Shown: positions 38,303 to 47,054, numbered from the stretch's first letter. The stretch: 64,000 nt of DNA from Comamonas terrigena NBRC 13299 (GCF_006740045.1 NZ_AP019749.1:62001-126000); one strand, 5' to 3'. Numbers and translations are program-made. Notes: a model not told the origin generated them from the letters alone.

Positions 38303-39367
38303 ATGAGCCTGCCCACCTACACCCGCGCCCAAGAACTGCCCGCCACCCTGGCCCAACGCCTTGTCATCCTCGACGGGGCCATGGGCACCATGATCCAGCG
38401 CTTCAAGCTGGGTGAGGCCCAGTACCGGGGCGAAGGCTACAGCGGCGCCGATGGCGCAGGCGATCGCTTCACCGACTTTCCCCGCGACGTGAAGGGCAAC
38501 AACGAGCTGCTGTCCATCACCCGCCCGGACGTGATCCGTGACATCCATGAAAAGTACCTGGCGGCCGGAGCGGACCTGATCGAAACCAACACCTTCGGCG
38601 CCACGACCGTGGCGCAGGAGGACTACGGCATGGCCGAGCTGGCGCGCGAGATGAACCTCAAGAGCGCCCAGCTGGCCCGCGCCGCCTGCGACAAGTACAG
38701 CGTCAACGGCCGCATCTGCTATGTGGCCGGCGCCCTGGGCCCCACGCCCAAGACCGCATCCATCAGCCCCGACGTGAACGACCCGGGGGCCCGCAACGTC
38801 ACGTTCGAGCAGCTGCGCCAGGCCTATTTCGAGCAGACCGTGGCCCTGATCGAAGGCGGCGCGGACGTGATCCTGGTGGAAACCATTTTCGACACGCTCA
38901 ACGCCAAGGCCGCGCTGTTCGCGGTCGAGGAAGCCTTCGATGCCACCGGCGAGCGACTGCCCATCATGATCAGCGGCACCGTCACCGATGCCTCGGGCCG
39001 CATTCTGAGCGGGCAGACGGTCACCGCCTTCTGGCACAGCGTGCGCCACAGCAACCCGCTGTCGGTGGGCCTGAACTGCGCGCTGGGTGCCACGCTGATG
39101 CGCCCCTACATCCAGGAGCTGGCCAAGGCCGCACCGGACACCTTCATCAGCTGCTATCCCAATGCCGGCCTGCCCAACCCCATGAGCGACACCGGCTTTG
39201 ACGAGACCCCCGACATCACCGGCCGCCTGGTGCATGAATTTGCGGCCGAAGGCCTGGTGAATATCGTCGGCGGCTGCTGCGGCACCACGCCCGACCATAT
39301 CGGCGCCATCGCCCGGGCCGTGCAGTCCACCACCACCCGCAAGCTGTTCTATCCCGCCCACGCCTGA
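38303..39367 (+). CDS. metH: methionine synthase, homocysteine-binding half (MetH N-terminal domain)
   Basis: Homocysteine S-methyltransferase module of cobalamin-dependent methionine synthase; 354 residues. It starts [18 protein letters not shown], and includes TNTFGATT and the zinc cysteines in GLNCALG and [12 protein letters not shown]. It ends after this domain, as in species where MetH is split; the pterin, cobalamin and activation domains are in a separate gene at 59.7 kb in the same orientation. No riboswitch precedes this half. The ATG at 38303 was chosen by homology. Confidence 0.92.
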   Translation: MSLPTYTRAQELPATLAQRLVILDGAMGTMIQRFKLGEAQYRGEGYSGADGAGDRFTDFPRDVKGNNELLSITRPDVIRDIHEKYLAAGADLIETNTFGATTVAQEDYGMAELAREMNLKSAQLARAACDKYSVNGRICYVAGALGPTPKTASISPDVNDPGARNVTFEQLRQAYFEQTVALIEGGADVILVETIFDTLNAKAALFAVEEAFDATGERLPIMISGTVTDASGRILSGQTVTAFWHSVRHSNPLSVGLNCALGATLMRPYIQELAKAAPDTFISCYPNAGLPNPMSDTGFDETPDITGRLVHEFAAEGLVNIVGGCCGTTPDHIGAIARAVQSTTTRKLFYPAHA

Positions 39368-39516
39368 AGGCGCGGTGCGCACCCTCAGCCAGGTGGAAAC
39401 ATGGCACGCCCTGCCACGGTGGCCTGCAGCGCAAGCGAGCCGTGCGGTAGCTCTGGCATGGCACCGCCGGGCATGCCCGTAGGGCCTGGCGGGCGCAACT
39501 GTTCTACAGTCGGGCC

Positions 39517-40740
39517 GTGACCACCTCCCTGCCTTCCTCGCTCACCCCGACCGCAGCCCCTGCCGCTGCGGCGCCCACGGCCGCCACCAGTGCGGCCGGT
39601 GCCGTGTTGCCAGTCTCGGGCGTGGCCTCTGCCGCTCAGGTGGCACCCATCCTGGCGGCGGCGCAGGCGGCCCTGGCCAAGACCGTCAACCTGTCACCCC
39701 AGGCGCAGCAGGCGATCAAGGCAGAGGCCTTTGCCCAGCTGGTGTCCCAGCTGGTGCAGCAGATCCAGGGGGGCACGGTGCAGCTGCCCGCCAACTGGCC
39801 GGCGGGTGGGGTCACTCCCCAGTGGCAGGCCTTGCTGGCCGCCCTGGTGCAGCAGGCTTCGGCCGGCCAGCCGCTGCCGCAGCAACTGCTCAGCGTGCAG
39901 TCCTGGCCTGCGGCGCTGGCCCAGGCGGTGCTGCAAAGCGGGGCCGGCAGTACGGCGGGGGCACCGGTCCCGCCTTCAACCACACCCGCGTCCGCTGCTC
40001 CTGCGCCACAGGCGCCCGCAGGTGCCGGCGCGGCAGCGGCGTCGGCCGCATCGCCAGGTGCTTCCGGTGCTGCCGGGCAGACGGCTGGAGCCGGCACGCC
40101 AGCGGCCACCGTGCGGCCCGCCTTGCCGGCGTTGCAGAACTGGCTGGTACAGCAGGGCGTGCTGCAGGGCCCGGATGGCGAGCGGGCTTTCACCTTGACG
40201 CTGCGGGTTCCCGTGGCCTGGGCCCAGGCGCAAAGCGTGTTGGGCCAGGCGCTGGGGGCGCAACTGGCAGGGGGCGGTCCGGCACTGTCCGGCAGTGCCC
40301 TGGGGGCCTTGCTGCTGCCCTACGGCAGCAGTGTGCAGCAGTTGGCCAATGCCACGTTCGGCCTGGTGCTGGCGCCGCAAGGACTGCCCGCGGCGCAGAC
40401 CCAGGCCATGCGCACCAGTGCCGTGCTGCAGCTGGAGTTTCAGCCCATGCCGATGGCGGCCAGCCAGGTCGCACAGCAGGCGGTCACGGCGGGCCTGTTG
40501 CCCGCCGGCATGCTGCCGCAGGAGGCCTACCAGGCCCTGCTGGCGCGGGGCGGAGATCCCTGGCTGCACATGGCCCAGCAACAGGCCAGCGGCCAGCTGC
40601 CGCGCGAGCGCCAGCAGCATGGCAGCGACGGCCAATGCAACCGCGCTGGCTGCCAGTACCAGGGCCGCGCCGAATGCGCCCAGCCATTCTGTGCCGAGAT
40701 GAACAGCCTGTGGGCCGCATCGCGCTCCAGCCGCCTCTGA
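39517..40740 (+). CDS. Ala/Gln/Pro-rich protein with a cysteine-cluster C-terminus, unknown function
   Basis: A 407-residue protein read from a GTG at 39517. Residues 1-35 and about 150-200 are Ala/Pro/Ser/Gly-rich low-complexity linkers. A middle region has short Gln-rich helices, and the C-terminal part carries LTLRVPVAWAQAQ, LVLAPQG and LQLEFQPMPM, reminiscent of beta-rich domains. The last 40 residues hold C-x4-C-x7-C-x4-C (QCNRAGCQYQGRAECAQPFC), probably a metal site. I do not recognise it; a distant FliK-like resemblance was considered but no flagellar gene is near. It is followed by the norB promoter region. Confidence 0.6.
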   Translation: MTTSLPSSLTPTAAPAAAAPTAATSAAGAVLPVSGVASAAQVAPILAAAQAALAKTVNLSPQAQQAIKAEAFAQLVSQLVQQIQGGTVQLPANWPAGGVTPQWQALLAALVQQASAGQPLPQQLLSVQSWPAALAQAVLQSGAGSTAGAPVPPSTTPASAAPAPQAPAGAGAAAASAASPGASGAAGQTAGAGTPAATVRPALPALQNWLVQQGVLQGPDGERAFTLTLRVPVAWAQAQSVLGQALGAQLAGGGPALSGSALGALLLPYGSSVQQLANATFGLVLAPQGLPAAQTQAMRTSAVLQLEFQPMPMAASQVAQQAVTAGLLPAGMLPQEAYQALLARGGDPWLHMAQQQASGQLPRERQQHGSDGQCNRAGCQYQGRAECAQPFCAEMNSLWAASRSSRL

Positions 40741-40803
40741 CCGCCCCGGTGTCCCTGCCGAAGTCCGTGTGTGTGGCAGTGGCCGGATGTCGTGGTGATG
40801 CAG

Positions 40804-40861
40804 GGTGCTTATGACCCTGCGTCGGGTGATTTGCACCTTTTGAGGTGGGGTGGAAAACACC
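40804..40861 (+). promoter_or_regulatory. three NorR-type boxes (GGT-N7-ACC)
   Basis: Three copies of GGT-N7-ACC at 40804-40816, 40825-40837 and 40849-40861 (centre spacing 21 and 24 bases). The same motif in three copies is the known upstream activator site of NorR in Cupriavidus (Ralstonia) eutropha. They lie about 45-100 bases upstream of a sigma-54 promoter, as expected for an enhancer-binding activator. The norR gene is not in this window. Confidence 0.75.
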
Positions 40862-40902
40862 TGATGGTGTTGCAAGTGTTTGATTTGATTGCCTGATAGG
40901 GC

Positions 40903-40918
40903 TGGCCCCGGCTTTGCT
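40903..40918 (+). promoter_or_regulatory. sigma-54 promoter of the NO reductase unit
   Basis: TGGC at 40903-40906 and TTGCT at 40914-40918, with exactly ten bases between GG and GC, as in the -24/-12 consensus. It is located between the NorR boxes and the norB leader. Confidence 0.7.
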
Positions 40919-40953
40919 CACAGCCTGCCATCCATCGTTACAGGCAAGGCACT

Positions 40954-41019
40954 ATGAACACTTCGTTGAACCACCACCCTGCAGCCGCCATGGCGGCCCC
41001 GGAGGTGCACCATGGGTAG
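40954..41019 (+). CDS. 21-residue leader ORF overlapping the norB start
   Basis: Short ORF starting with ATG at 40954 (AAGG upstream) and ending at a TAG that overlaps the first bases of norB by 8 nt. The peptide contains two His pairs, near each end (NHHP and VHHG). Too short for a confident gene call, but it sits in the only transcript leading to norB and could couple translation. Confidence 0.4.
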   Translation: MNTSLNHHPAAAMAAPEVHHG

Positions 41020-43309
41020 CTACCGCAAACACTGGCTGGCCTTGATCGCGGTGCTGATCGTCACCTTCAGCATGCTGGGCTATTACGGCCGCGAGGTCTA
41101 CCGCCAGGCGCCGCCGATTCCGGACCGCGTTGCCACGGCCGGCGGGGAGGTGCTCTACACGCAGGAAAGCATCCTCGACGGCCAGACGGCCTGGCAGTCG
41201 GTCGGGGGCATGCAGCTGGGCTCCATCTGGGGCCATGGCGCCTACCAGGCGCCGGACTGGACGGCCGACTGGCTGCACCGCGAACTGACGGCCTGGCTGG
41301 AGGTGGCGGCCGAGCGTGAGCAGGGCAAGCCCTTTGCCCAGCTGGATGCCGCCGCCCAGGCTGTGCTGCGCGACCGGCTCAAGACCGAATACCGCAGCAA
41401 CACCTTCGATGCCGCCACGGGCACGGCCACGGTGTCGGACCTGCGGGCCGAGGCCATTGCGCGTACGGCGCGGTACTACGACGAGCTGTTCAGCGATGCC
41501 CCGGCGCTGCAAAAAAGCCGCGAGCATTTCGCCATGAAGGAAAACACCCTGCCCAGCGCGGAACGCCGCGCGCAGATGGCGGGTTTCTTCTTCTGGACGG
41601 CCTGGGCCGCCGCGACCGAACGCCCGGCCGATGTGGGCGGCAGCGGCGCGACCTACACCAACAACTGGCCGCACGAGCCGCTGATCGGCAACCAGCCCAC
41701 GGGGGAGAACCTGGTCTGGTCGATCATGAGCGTGGTGGTAATGATGGCCGGCGTGGGCTTTCTGGTCTGGGGCTGGTCCTTCCTGCGCAAGCAGGAGGAA
41801 GACGATCCTACCCCGCCGGTGCACGATCCCCTCAGCCGCGTGCCACTGACCCCGTCGCAGCGCGCCCTGGGCAAGTACCTGTTCCTGGTGGTGGCGCTGT
41901 TCACCACCCAGGTGTTCCTGGGCGGCTTCACCGCCCACTACACGGTCGAAGGCCAGCAGTTCTACGGCGTGGATGTGTCGCAGTGGTTCCCGTATGCGCT
42001 GGTGCGCACCTGGCACATCCAGAGCGCCCTGTTCTGGATTGCCACCGGCTTTCTGGCGGCCGGCCTGTTCCTGGCGCCGCTGATCAATGGCGGCAAGGAC
42101 CCCAAGTACCAGAAGCTGGGCGTGGACATTCTGTTCTGGGCCCTGGTCGTGGTGTGCGTGGGCTCCTTCATCGGCAACTACTTCGCCATTGCCCAGGTGC
42201 TGCCGCCGGAATGGAACTTCTGGCTGGGCCACCAGGGCTATGAGTACGTGGACCTGGGTCGCCTGTGGCAGATCGGCAAGTTCGCCGGCATCGTCTTCTG
42301 GCTGGTGCTGATGGCACGCGGCATCTTCCCTGCGCTGCTGGCTCCCAGCGGTCAGGACAAGAACCTGCTGGCGCTGCTGACCTGCTCGGTGGTCTGCATC
42401 GGCCTGTTCTACGGCTCCGGCCTGTTCTACGGTGAACGCACCCACCTGTCGGTGATGGAGTACTGGCGCTGGTGGGTGGTGCACCTGTGGGTGGAAGGCT
42501 TCTTCGAAGTCTTTGCCACCACGGCACTGGCCTTCATCTTCTCGACCCTGGGTCTGGTGTCCTACCGCATGGCCACGGCAGCCAGCCTGGCTTCGGCCTC
42601 GCTGTTCATGCTGGGCGGCGTGCCCGGCACCTTCCACCACCTCTACTTCGCAGGTACCACCACCCCGGTGATGGCCGTGGGTGCATCGTTCAGCGCACTG
42701 GAAGTGGTGCCGCTGGTGGTGCTGGGCCATGAGGCCTGGGAACACTGGCGCCTGCAGCACCGCACGCCCTGGATGGCACACCTCAAGTGGCCGCTGATGT
42801 GCTTTGTGGCGGTGGCGTTCTGGAACATGCTGGGGGCAGGGGTCTTCGGGTTCATGATCAACCCGCCCATCTCGCTGTACTACCTGCAAGGCCTGAACAC
42901 CACGCCGGTGCATGCCCATGCCGCGCTGTTCGGTGTCTATGGCTTCCTGGCCCTGGGCTTCACGCTGATGGTGCTGCGCTATGTGCGCCCGCAGCTGGTG
43001 TTCAGCGAGAGCCTGATGAAAACCGGCTTCTGGTGGCTCAACGCCGGCCTGGCGCTGATGATGTTCACCAGCCTGCTGCCCATCGGGCTGTTCCAGTTCC
43101 ACGCCAGCGTCAGCGAAGGCCTGTGGTACGCCCGCAGCGAAGCCTTCTTGCAGCAGCCTTTCCTGCAGACCCTGCGCTGGGTGCGCACCTTCGGTGACGT
43201 CGTCTTCATCGTCGGCGCCCTGTGCGTGAGCTGGCAGGTGGTGCGCGGCCTGTTCGGCACCCCTGCGGCTGCGGCCCCGGCCGAGGCCCTGCTGGTGAAA
43301 GGCATGTGA
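41012..43309 (+). CDS. norB: quinol-dependent nitric oxide reductase (qNorB/NorZ)
   Basis: Reduces NO to N2O with quinol as donor; inner membrane. It has 765 residues, the size of single-subunit qNOR, with the N-terminal extension fused to the 12-helix heme-copper-oxidase core. No CxxCH motif is present. The haem/non-haem iron ligands are visible in TWHIQSALFW, the HLWVEGFFEVFATT helix (His and Glu), the FHHLYFAG pair and HAHAALFGVYG. GGAGG stands 6 nt before the ATG. NorR boxes and a sigma-54 promoter precede it, and a hemerythrin-like gene follows. It serves in NO detoxification or partial denitrification. Confidence 0.96.
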   Translation: MGSYRKHWLALIAVLIVTFSMLGYYGREVYRQAPPIPDRVATAGGEVLYTQESILDGQTAWQSVGGMQLGSIWGHGAYQAPDWTADWLHRELTAWLEVAAEREQGKPFAQLDAAAQAVLRDRLKTEYRSNTFDAATGTATVSDLRAEAIARTARYYDELFSDAPALQKSREHFAMKENTLPSAERRAQMAGFFFWTAWAAATERPADVGGSGATYTNNWPHEPLIGNQPTGENLVWSIMSVVVMMAGVGFLVWGWSFLRKQEEDDPTPPVHDPLSRVPLTPSQRALGKYLFLVVALFTTQVFLGGFTAHYTVEGQQFYGVDVSQWFPYALVRTWHIQSALFWIATGFLAAGLFLAPLINGGKDPKYQKLGVDILFWALVVVCVGSFIGNYFAIAQVLPPEWNFWLGHQGYEYVDLGRLWQIGKFAGIVFWLVLMARGIFPALLAPSGQDKNLLALLTCSVVCIGLFYGSGLFYGERTHLSVMEYWRWWVVHLWVEGFFEVFATTALAFIFSTLGLVSYRMATAASLASASLFMLGGVPGTFHHLYFAGTTTPVMAVGASFSALEVVPLVVLGHEAWEHWRLQHRTPWMAHLKWPLMCFVAVAFWNMLGAGVFGFMINPPISLYYLQGLNTTPVHAHAALFGVYGFLALGFTLMVLRYVRPQLVFSESLMKTGFWWLNAGLALMMFTSLLPIGLFQFHASVSEGLWYARSEAFLQQPFLQTLRWVRTFGDVVFIVGALCVSWQVVRGLFGTPAAAAPAEALLVKGM

Positions 43310-43737
43310 TGCAGATCGACAAGTTCAAGCACCAGCATGGCGACATCAAGCGCCGCATCGCCGAGTTGCGGGATCTGGCCCGTGCCGGCGCGGACACCCA
43401 CGCCGAGGCGATTGCCCAGGGCATCGTGGCCATGAGCGCGCTGATCAAGCTGCACCTGGCGGTGGAGGACCAGGTGCTGTACCCGGCGCTGCAGGCCGAC
43501 CGCCAGAGCGATCTGGCCCGGCTGGCGCGGCACTACCAGAGTGACATGGTGCCGATCGCCGCGGCCTACGACGCCTTTGCGCGGCGCTGGAACACCAGCC
43601 AGCGCGTGCGCGAGGATGCCCAAGGCTTCCGCGACGACGCCAACCTGGTACTGCGCAAGCTGCACGAACGCATGCTGCGCGAGGACCGGGAGTTCTATCC
43701 GCAGATTGAGGCGCAGGAGCTGGCCGGCGCGCTCTGA
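43309..43737 (+). CDS. hemerythrin HHE-domain protein
   Basis: Helical-bundle di-iron protein of 142 residues. It carries HQHGDI near residue 8, the HxxxE motif at His49/Glu53 (HLAVEDQ) and HYQSDM and HERMLREDREFYP later, matching hemerythrin ligands. Its ATG overlaps the norB stop by one base (TGATG), so translation is coupled to the NO reductase. In Cupriavidus, NorA (a di-iron NO-binding protein) pairs with norB; this smaller protein may have a similar NO- or O2-buffering part, an inference from position. Confidence 0.86.
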   Translation: MQIDKFKHQHGDIKRRIAELRDLARAGADTHAEAIAQGIVAMSALIKLHLAVEDQVLYPALQADRQSDLARLARHYQSDMVPIAAAYDAFARRWNTSQRVREDAQGFRDDANLVLRKLHERMLREDREFYPQIEAQELAGAL

Positions 43738-43764
43738 AACGGCTTGTGTGAGTGATCCATCGTT

Positions 43765-43788
43765 GCGGCCCTGCGGGGCCGCTTTTTT
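43765..43788 (+). terminator. intrinsic terminator of the norB unit
   Basis: Stem GCGGCCC / GGGCCGC with a short loop and a six-T run, about 28 nt after the hemerythrin gene. Confidence 0.85.
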
Positions 43789-43816
43789 GTGGGCTGCCTG
43801 CCGCCTTGTCCGTGGC

Positions 43817-44746
43817 CTATCCGGCAGTCGCAGCGCCCGCTTGCGGCGCGTGCTGGGGTAGGTGGTAGGCCTGGATGGCATCCATCAGGGCCTGCACATG
43901 GGGGGAGGGCGTCTGTCCTTCGCGCAGCAGCATGTAGCGCGGGCGCACGGCCCAGGCATCCTGCAGCTGCACGTGGTGCAGCGGGCTCTGGCTGCGGTGG
44001 CGCAGCGCCGCACTTTCCGGCACCACGGCCACCCCCACGCCGGCGGCCACCATGCGGCACATGGCATCGAAGTTGGACAGCTGGATGCGCAGCCGCAGTG
44101 TGTGGCCCAGCTGCTGGCCGATCTGGTCCAGAAAGGTCTGCAGCGTGCTGTGGCGGTGCATGCCGACAAAGTGCTCGTGCAGCACCTGGGCAAACGCGAG
44201 CTGCTGGTGGCTGCGCCAGGCGGGTGTGTCGGGGGTGACCAGCACCAGGCGGTCGGTGCTGAAGTGCAGGCTGGTCAGGCCGTGGGTGTCCACCTCGCCG
44301 GCGATGATGCCCAGATCGGCCCGGCCTTCGCGGATGTCGTGCGCAATATGGGCATTGGGGCGTTCCTGCAGGTCCACGCTGATGTGGGGGTGCTGCATCA
44401 GGTAGGCGGCCAGGATGTCGGGCATGAACTCCGTCACCGCCGTGGTGTTGGCAAAGACGCGCACATGGCCGCGCAGGCCGGCGCCGTATTCCTGCAGATC
44501 GGCCTGCAGCTGGCGGGTCTGCTCCAGCATGGCGCGGGCATGGTGCAGGAAGGCCTCGCCCGGCGGCGACAGGCGGACCCCGCGAGCCTCTCGAATCAGC
44601 AAAGGCATGCCAGCCTGTTCCTCCAGCGCCTTGATGCGTGCGCTGGTGGCCGCCAGCGAGAGGTGAGATTGCTCTGAAGCACGTGTCAGGCTTCCTGTTT
44701 GCGCTATCAAAAGAAATAGACGCAGGTCCTTGAGTTCCAGTTGCAT
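43817..44746 (-). CDS. LysR-family regulator, probable itaconate-pathway regulator (RipR/ItcR-like)
   Basis: Activator-type LysR protein of 309 residues with helix-turn-helix LTRASEQSHLSLAATSARIKALEE (about 20-43). The effector domain carries GHVRVFANTTAVTEFMPDIL. It is divergent from the hydratase gene that opens a seven-gene cluster, over a 147-nt gap holding an inverted repeat. In Pseudomonas and Yersinia, LysR proteins at this place control itaconate degradation and respond to itaconate; this is the basis for the functional inference. Confidence 0.8.
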   Translation of the reverse strand: MQLELKDLRLFLLIAQTGSLTRASEQSHLSLAATSARIKALEEQAGMPLLIREARGVRLSPPGEAFLHHARAMLEQTRQLQADLQEYGAGLRGHVRVFANTTAVTEFMPDILAAYLMQHPHISVDLQERPNAHIAHDIREGRADLGIIAGEVDTHGLTSLHFSTDRLVLVTPDTPAWRSHQQLAFAQVLHEHFVGMHRHSTLQTFLDQIGQQLGHTLRLRIQLSNFDAMCRMVAAGVGVAVVPESAALRHRSQSPLHHVQLQDAWAVRPRYMLLREGQTPSPHVQALMDAIQAYHLPQHAPQAGAATAG

Positions 44747-44773
44747 GGCGGCAGAGGGTTTCTACTTAAAACA

Positions 44774-44806
44774 GCAAGCCTTCCAAAAAACGGAAGGATG
44801 GCTTGC
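44774..44806. promoter_or_regulatory. inverted repeat between LysR and the itaconate cluster
   Basis: GCAAGCC (44774-44780) and GGCTTGC (44800-44806), with an inner TTCC/GGAA pair around an A run. It lies between the divergent starts at 44746 and 44894 and could be a LysR operator. Confidence 0.5.
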
Positions 44807-44893
44807 AAACTGTGTGATTGTAGACAGGGCATCACAGCGCCAAGATGCGCCATCGGCCCGGCTTGTGTGTCTGGGCTTTGGACCGCACGCACC

Positions 44894-45784
44894 ATGAGCG
44901 ATTTCTCCCCCCTGATCGACGCCGCCGCCCTGGCCCATCTGCAAACCTGGCAAGGCAAGTCCGAGACCACGCCCGACAGCATCACCACGGCGCCGCTGCG
45001 TGCGCTATCGGCCACGCTGGACCGTGACGATGCCCCGCCCGCTCCGGGCAGCGTGGTGCCGCCGCTGTGGCACTGGCTGTATTTCCTGCCGCATGCGCGC
45101 CAGAGCGAGATCGGCCCGGACGGTCACCCCCGGCGGGGCGGCTTTCTGCCGCCGGTGCCGCTGCCGCGCCGCATGTGGGCGGGCGGGCGCTTGCGCTGGG
45201 ACGCCGGCAACCCGCTCCGGGTGGGGCAGGAGGTGGAGCGCCTCTCCACCATCCAGTCGGTCCGGCACAAGGCCGGCCGTTCGGGCGAGCTGCTGTTTGT
45301 GCAGGTCGAGCACCAGTTCCGCAACGCCCGGGGCGTGGCGCTGACGGAGGAGCACGACATCGTCTACCGCCCGCTGGCCCAGCCGGGCGAGGCCGCACCG
45401 GCCCCGCAGACCCCGCCGCTGGCCGGCCAGGCCGCGTGGTCGCGCACCATCGTGCCGGACGATGTGCTGCTGTTCCGCTACTCGGCGCTGACCTTCAACG
45501 GCCACCGCATCCACTACGACCGCCAGTACGTCACCCAGGTGGAAGGCTATCCCGGCCTGATCGTGCACGGCCCGTTGATCGCCACCTTGCTGGTGGACCT
45601 GGTGCGCCGCAGCGTGCCTGGCGCGCAGCTGACCAGCTTTGCCTTCAAGGCCGTGCGCCCCACGTTCGACCTGCATGCCTTCAGCGTGCACGGCACACCT
45701 TCGGCAGACGGCAAGACCATCGAGCTGTGGGCCCAGGACCACGAGGGCTGGCTGACCATGCAGGCCACCGCCACGCTGGCCTGA
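44894..45784 (+). CDS. ich: itaconyl-CoA/mesaconyl-C4-CoA hydratase (FAS1-like dehydratase plus hot-dog domain)
   Basis: Predicted R-specific enoyl-CoA hydratase converting itaconyl-CoA (via mesaconyl-C4-CoA) to citramalyl-CoA. It has 296 residues. The N-terminal FAS1-like half contains PLWHWLYFLPHARQSEIGPD; the C-terminal hydratase motif is YSALTFNGHRIHYDRQYVTQ then GLIVHGPLIATLLVDL. First gene of the cluster. The ATG at 44894 was chosen because the domain begins just after; an open frame extends to 44741. Relatives include the 3-methylfumaryl-CoA hydratase; the itaconate call rests on the neighbours. Confidence 0.8.
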   Translation: MSDFSPLIDAAALAHLQTWQGKSETTPDSITTAPLRALSATLDRDDAPPAPGSVVPPLWHWLYFLPHARQSEIGPDGHPRRGGFLPPVPLPRRMWAGGRLRWDAGNPLRVGQEVERLSTIQSVRHKAGRSGELLFVQVEHQFRNARGVALTEEHDIVYRPLAQPGEAAPAPQTPPLAGQAAWSRTIVPDDVLLFRYSALTFNGHRIHYDRQYVTQVEGYPGLIVHGPLIATLLVDLVRRSVPGAQLTSFAFKAVRPTFDLHAFSVHGTPSADGKTIELWAQDHEGWLTMQATATLA

Positions 45785-45868
45785 GCGGCCTGCGCATTTC
45801 CCACACCCCGGCCGCCTGCGCCGCCGCACGCCACGCCAGCAGCCGTTCCGGCTGAAAGAGACCACGCC

Positions 45869-47035
45869 ATGATTGAACAGACCCAGAGCAACAACTACCC
45901 CGAAATCCGCGATGCCATCCGCGACCTGTGCAAAGGCTTTCCGGACGAGTACTTCCGCAAGGTGGACGAAGAGCGCGCCTACCCCGAAGCCTTTGTCAAC
46001 GCGCTGACCGAAGCCGGCTGGCTGGCAGCGCTGATCCCGCAGGAATACGGCGGCTCCGGCCTGGGCCTGACCGAGGCCTCGGTCATCATGGAAGAAATCA
46101 ACCGCTGTGGCGGCAACTCCGGTGCCTGCCACGGCCAGATGTACAACATGGGCACGCTGCTGCGCCATGGCTCTGAAGCGCAGAAGCAGAAGTACCTGCC
46201 CAAGATCGCCAGCGGCGCATGGCGCCTGCAGTCCATGGGCGTGACAGAGCCCACCACCGGCACCGACACCACCAAGATCAAGACCAGCGCGGTCAAGCAG
46301 GGCGACAAGTACGTCATCAACGGCCAGAAGGTGTGGATCAGCCGCATCCAGCACAGCGACTTCATGATTCTGCTGGCACGCACCACGCCGCTGGCCGAGG
46401 TGAAGAAGAAGTCCGAAGGCATGTCCATCTTCATGGTCGATCTGCGCGAGGCCGAGAAGAAGGGCATGACCGTGCGCCCCATTCCCAACATGGTCAACCA
46501 CGAGACCAACGAGCTGTTCTTCGAGAACCTGGAGCTGCCCGAAGACAGCCTCATCGGTGAAGAAGGCAAGGGCTTCAAGTACATCCTGGATGGCCTGAAC
46601 GCCGAGCGCACGCTGATCGCCGCCGAGTGCATCGGCGACGGCTACTGGTTCATGGACCGCGTGACCCAGTACGTGAAGGACCGCACCGTGTTCGGTCGCC
46701 CCATCGGCCAGAACCAGGGCGTGCAGTTCCCGATTGCCGAAACCTTCATCGAGCTGGAAGCCGCCAACCTGATGCGCTGGAAAGCCTGCGAGCTGTTCGA
46801 CCGGCACGAAGCCATGGGCGCCCAGGCCAATATGGCCAAGTACCTGGCGGCCAAGGCCAGCTGGGAAGCGGCCAACGCCTGCCTGCAGTTCCACGGCGGC
46901 TTCGGCTTTGCCTGCGAATACGACGTGGAACGCAAATTCCGCGAGACGCGGCTCTACCAGGTGGCACCCATCTCCACCAACCTGATCTATTCCTACGTGG
47001 CCGAGCACCTGTTGGGCTTGCCCCGTTCCTTCTGA
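45869..47035 (+). CDS. acyl-CoA dehydrogenase
   Basis: Flavin-dependent acyl-CoA oxidation enzyme of 388 residues. The flavin motif is MGVTEPTTGTDTTKIKTSAV, then INGQKVWISRIQHSDFM; AKYLAAKASWEAANACLQFHGGFGFACEYDVERKF fits the C-terminal helical domain when read in pieces. At the usual catalytic-glutamate position (YEGT in medium-chain enzymes) the sequence reads YQVAPIST, so a base from another helix, such as Glu in NAERTLIAAE, may serve. It is the second gene of the cluster, where the P. aeruginosa itaconate cluster also has an acyl-CoA dehydrogenase; its true substrate is unknown. Confidence 0.85.
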   Translation: MIEQTQSNNYPEIRDAIRDLCKGFPDEYFRKVDEERAYPEAFVNALTEAGWLAALIPQEYGGSGLGLTEASVIMEEINRCGGNSGACHGQMYNMGTLLRHGSEAQKQKYLPKIASGAWRLQSMGVTEPTTGTDTTKIKTSAVKQGDKYVINGQKVWISRIQHSDFMILLARTTPLAEVKKKSEGMSIFMVDLREAEKKGMTVRPIPNMVNHETNELFFENLELPEDSLIGEEGKGFKYILDGLNAERTLIAAECIGDGYWFMDRVTQYVKDRTVFGRPIGQNQGVQFPIAETFIELEAANLMRWKACELFDRHEAMGAQANMAKYLAAKASWEAANACLQFHGGFGFACEYDVERKFRETRLYQVAPISTNLIYSYVAEHLLGLPRSF

Positions 47036-47054
47036 GCACCGGGGGACATCCGAC

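Noticed and set aside
40856..40871. AACACC-TGAT-GGTGTT inverted repeat near norB
   Set aside because: It overlaps the third NorR box, which explains half of it; not treated as a separate operator.
40952..43102. A 716-residue minus-strand ORF opposite norB
   Set aside because: Gln/His-rich shadow frame; norB is unambiguous.
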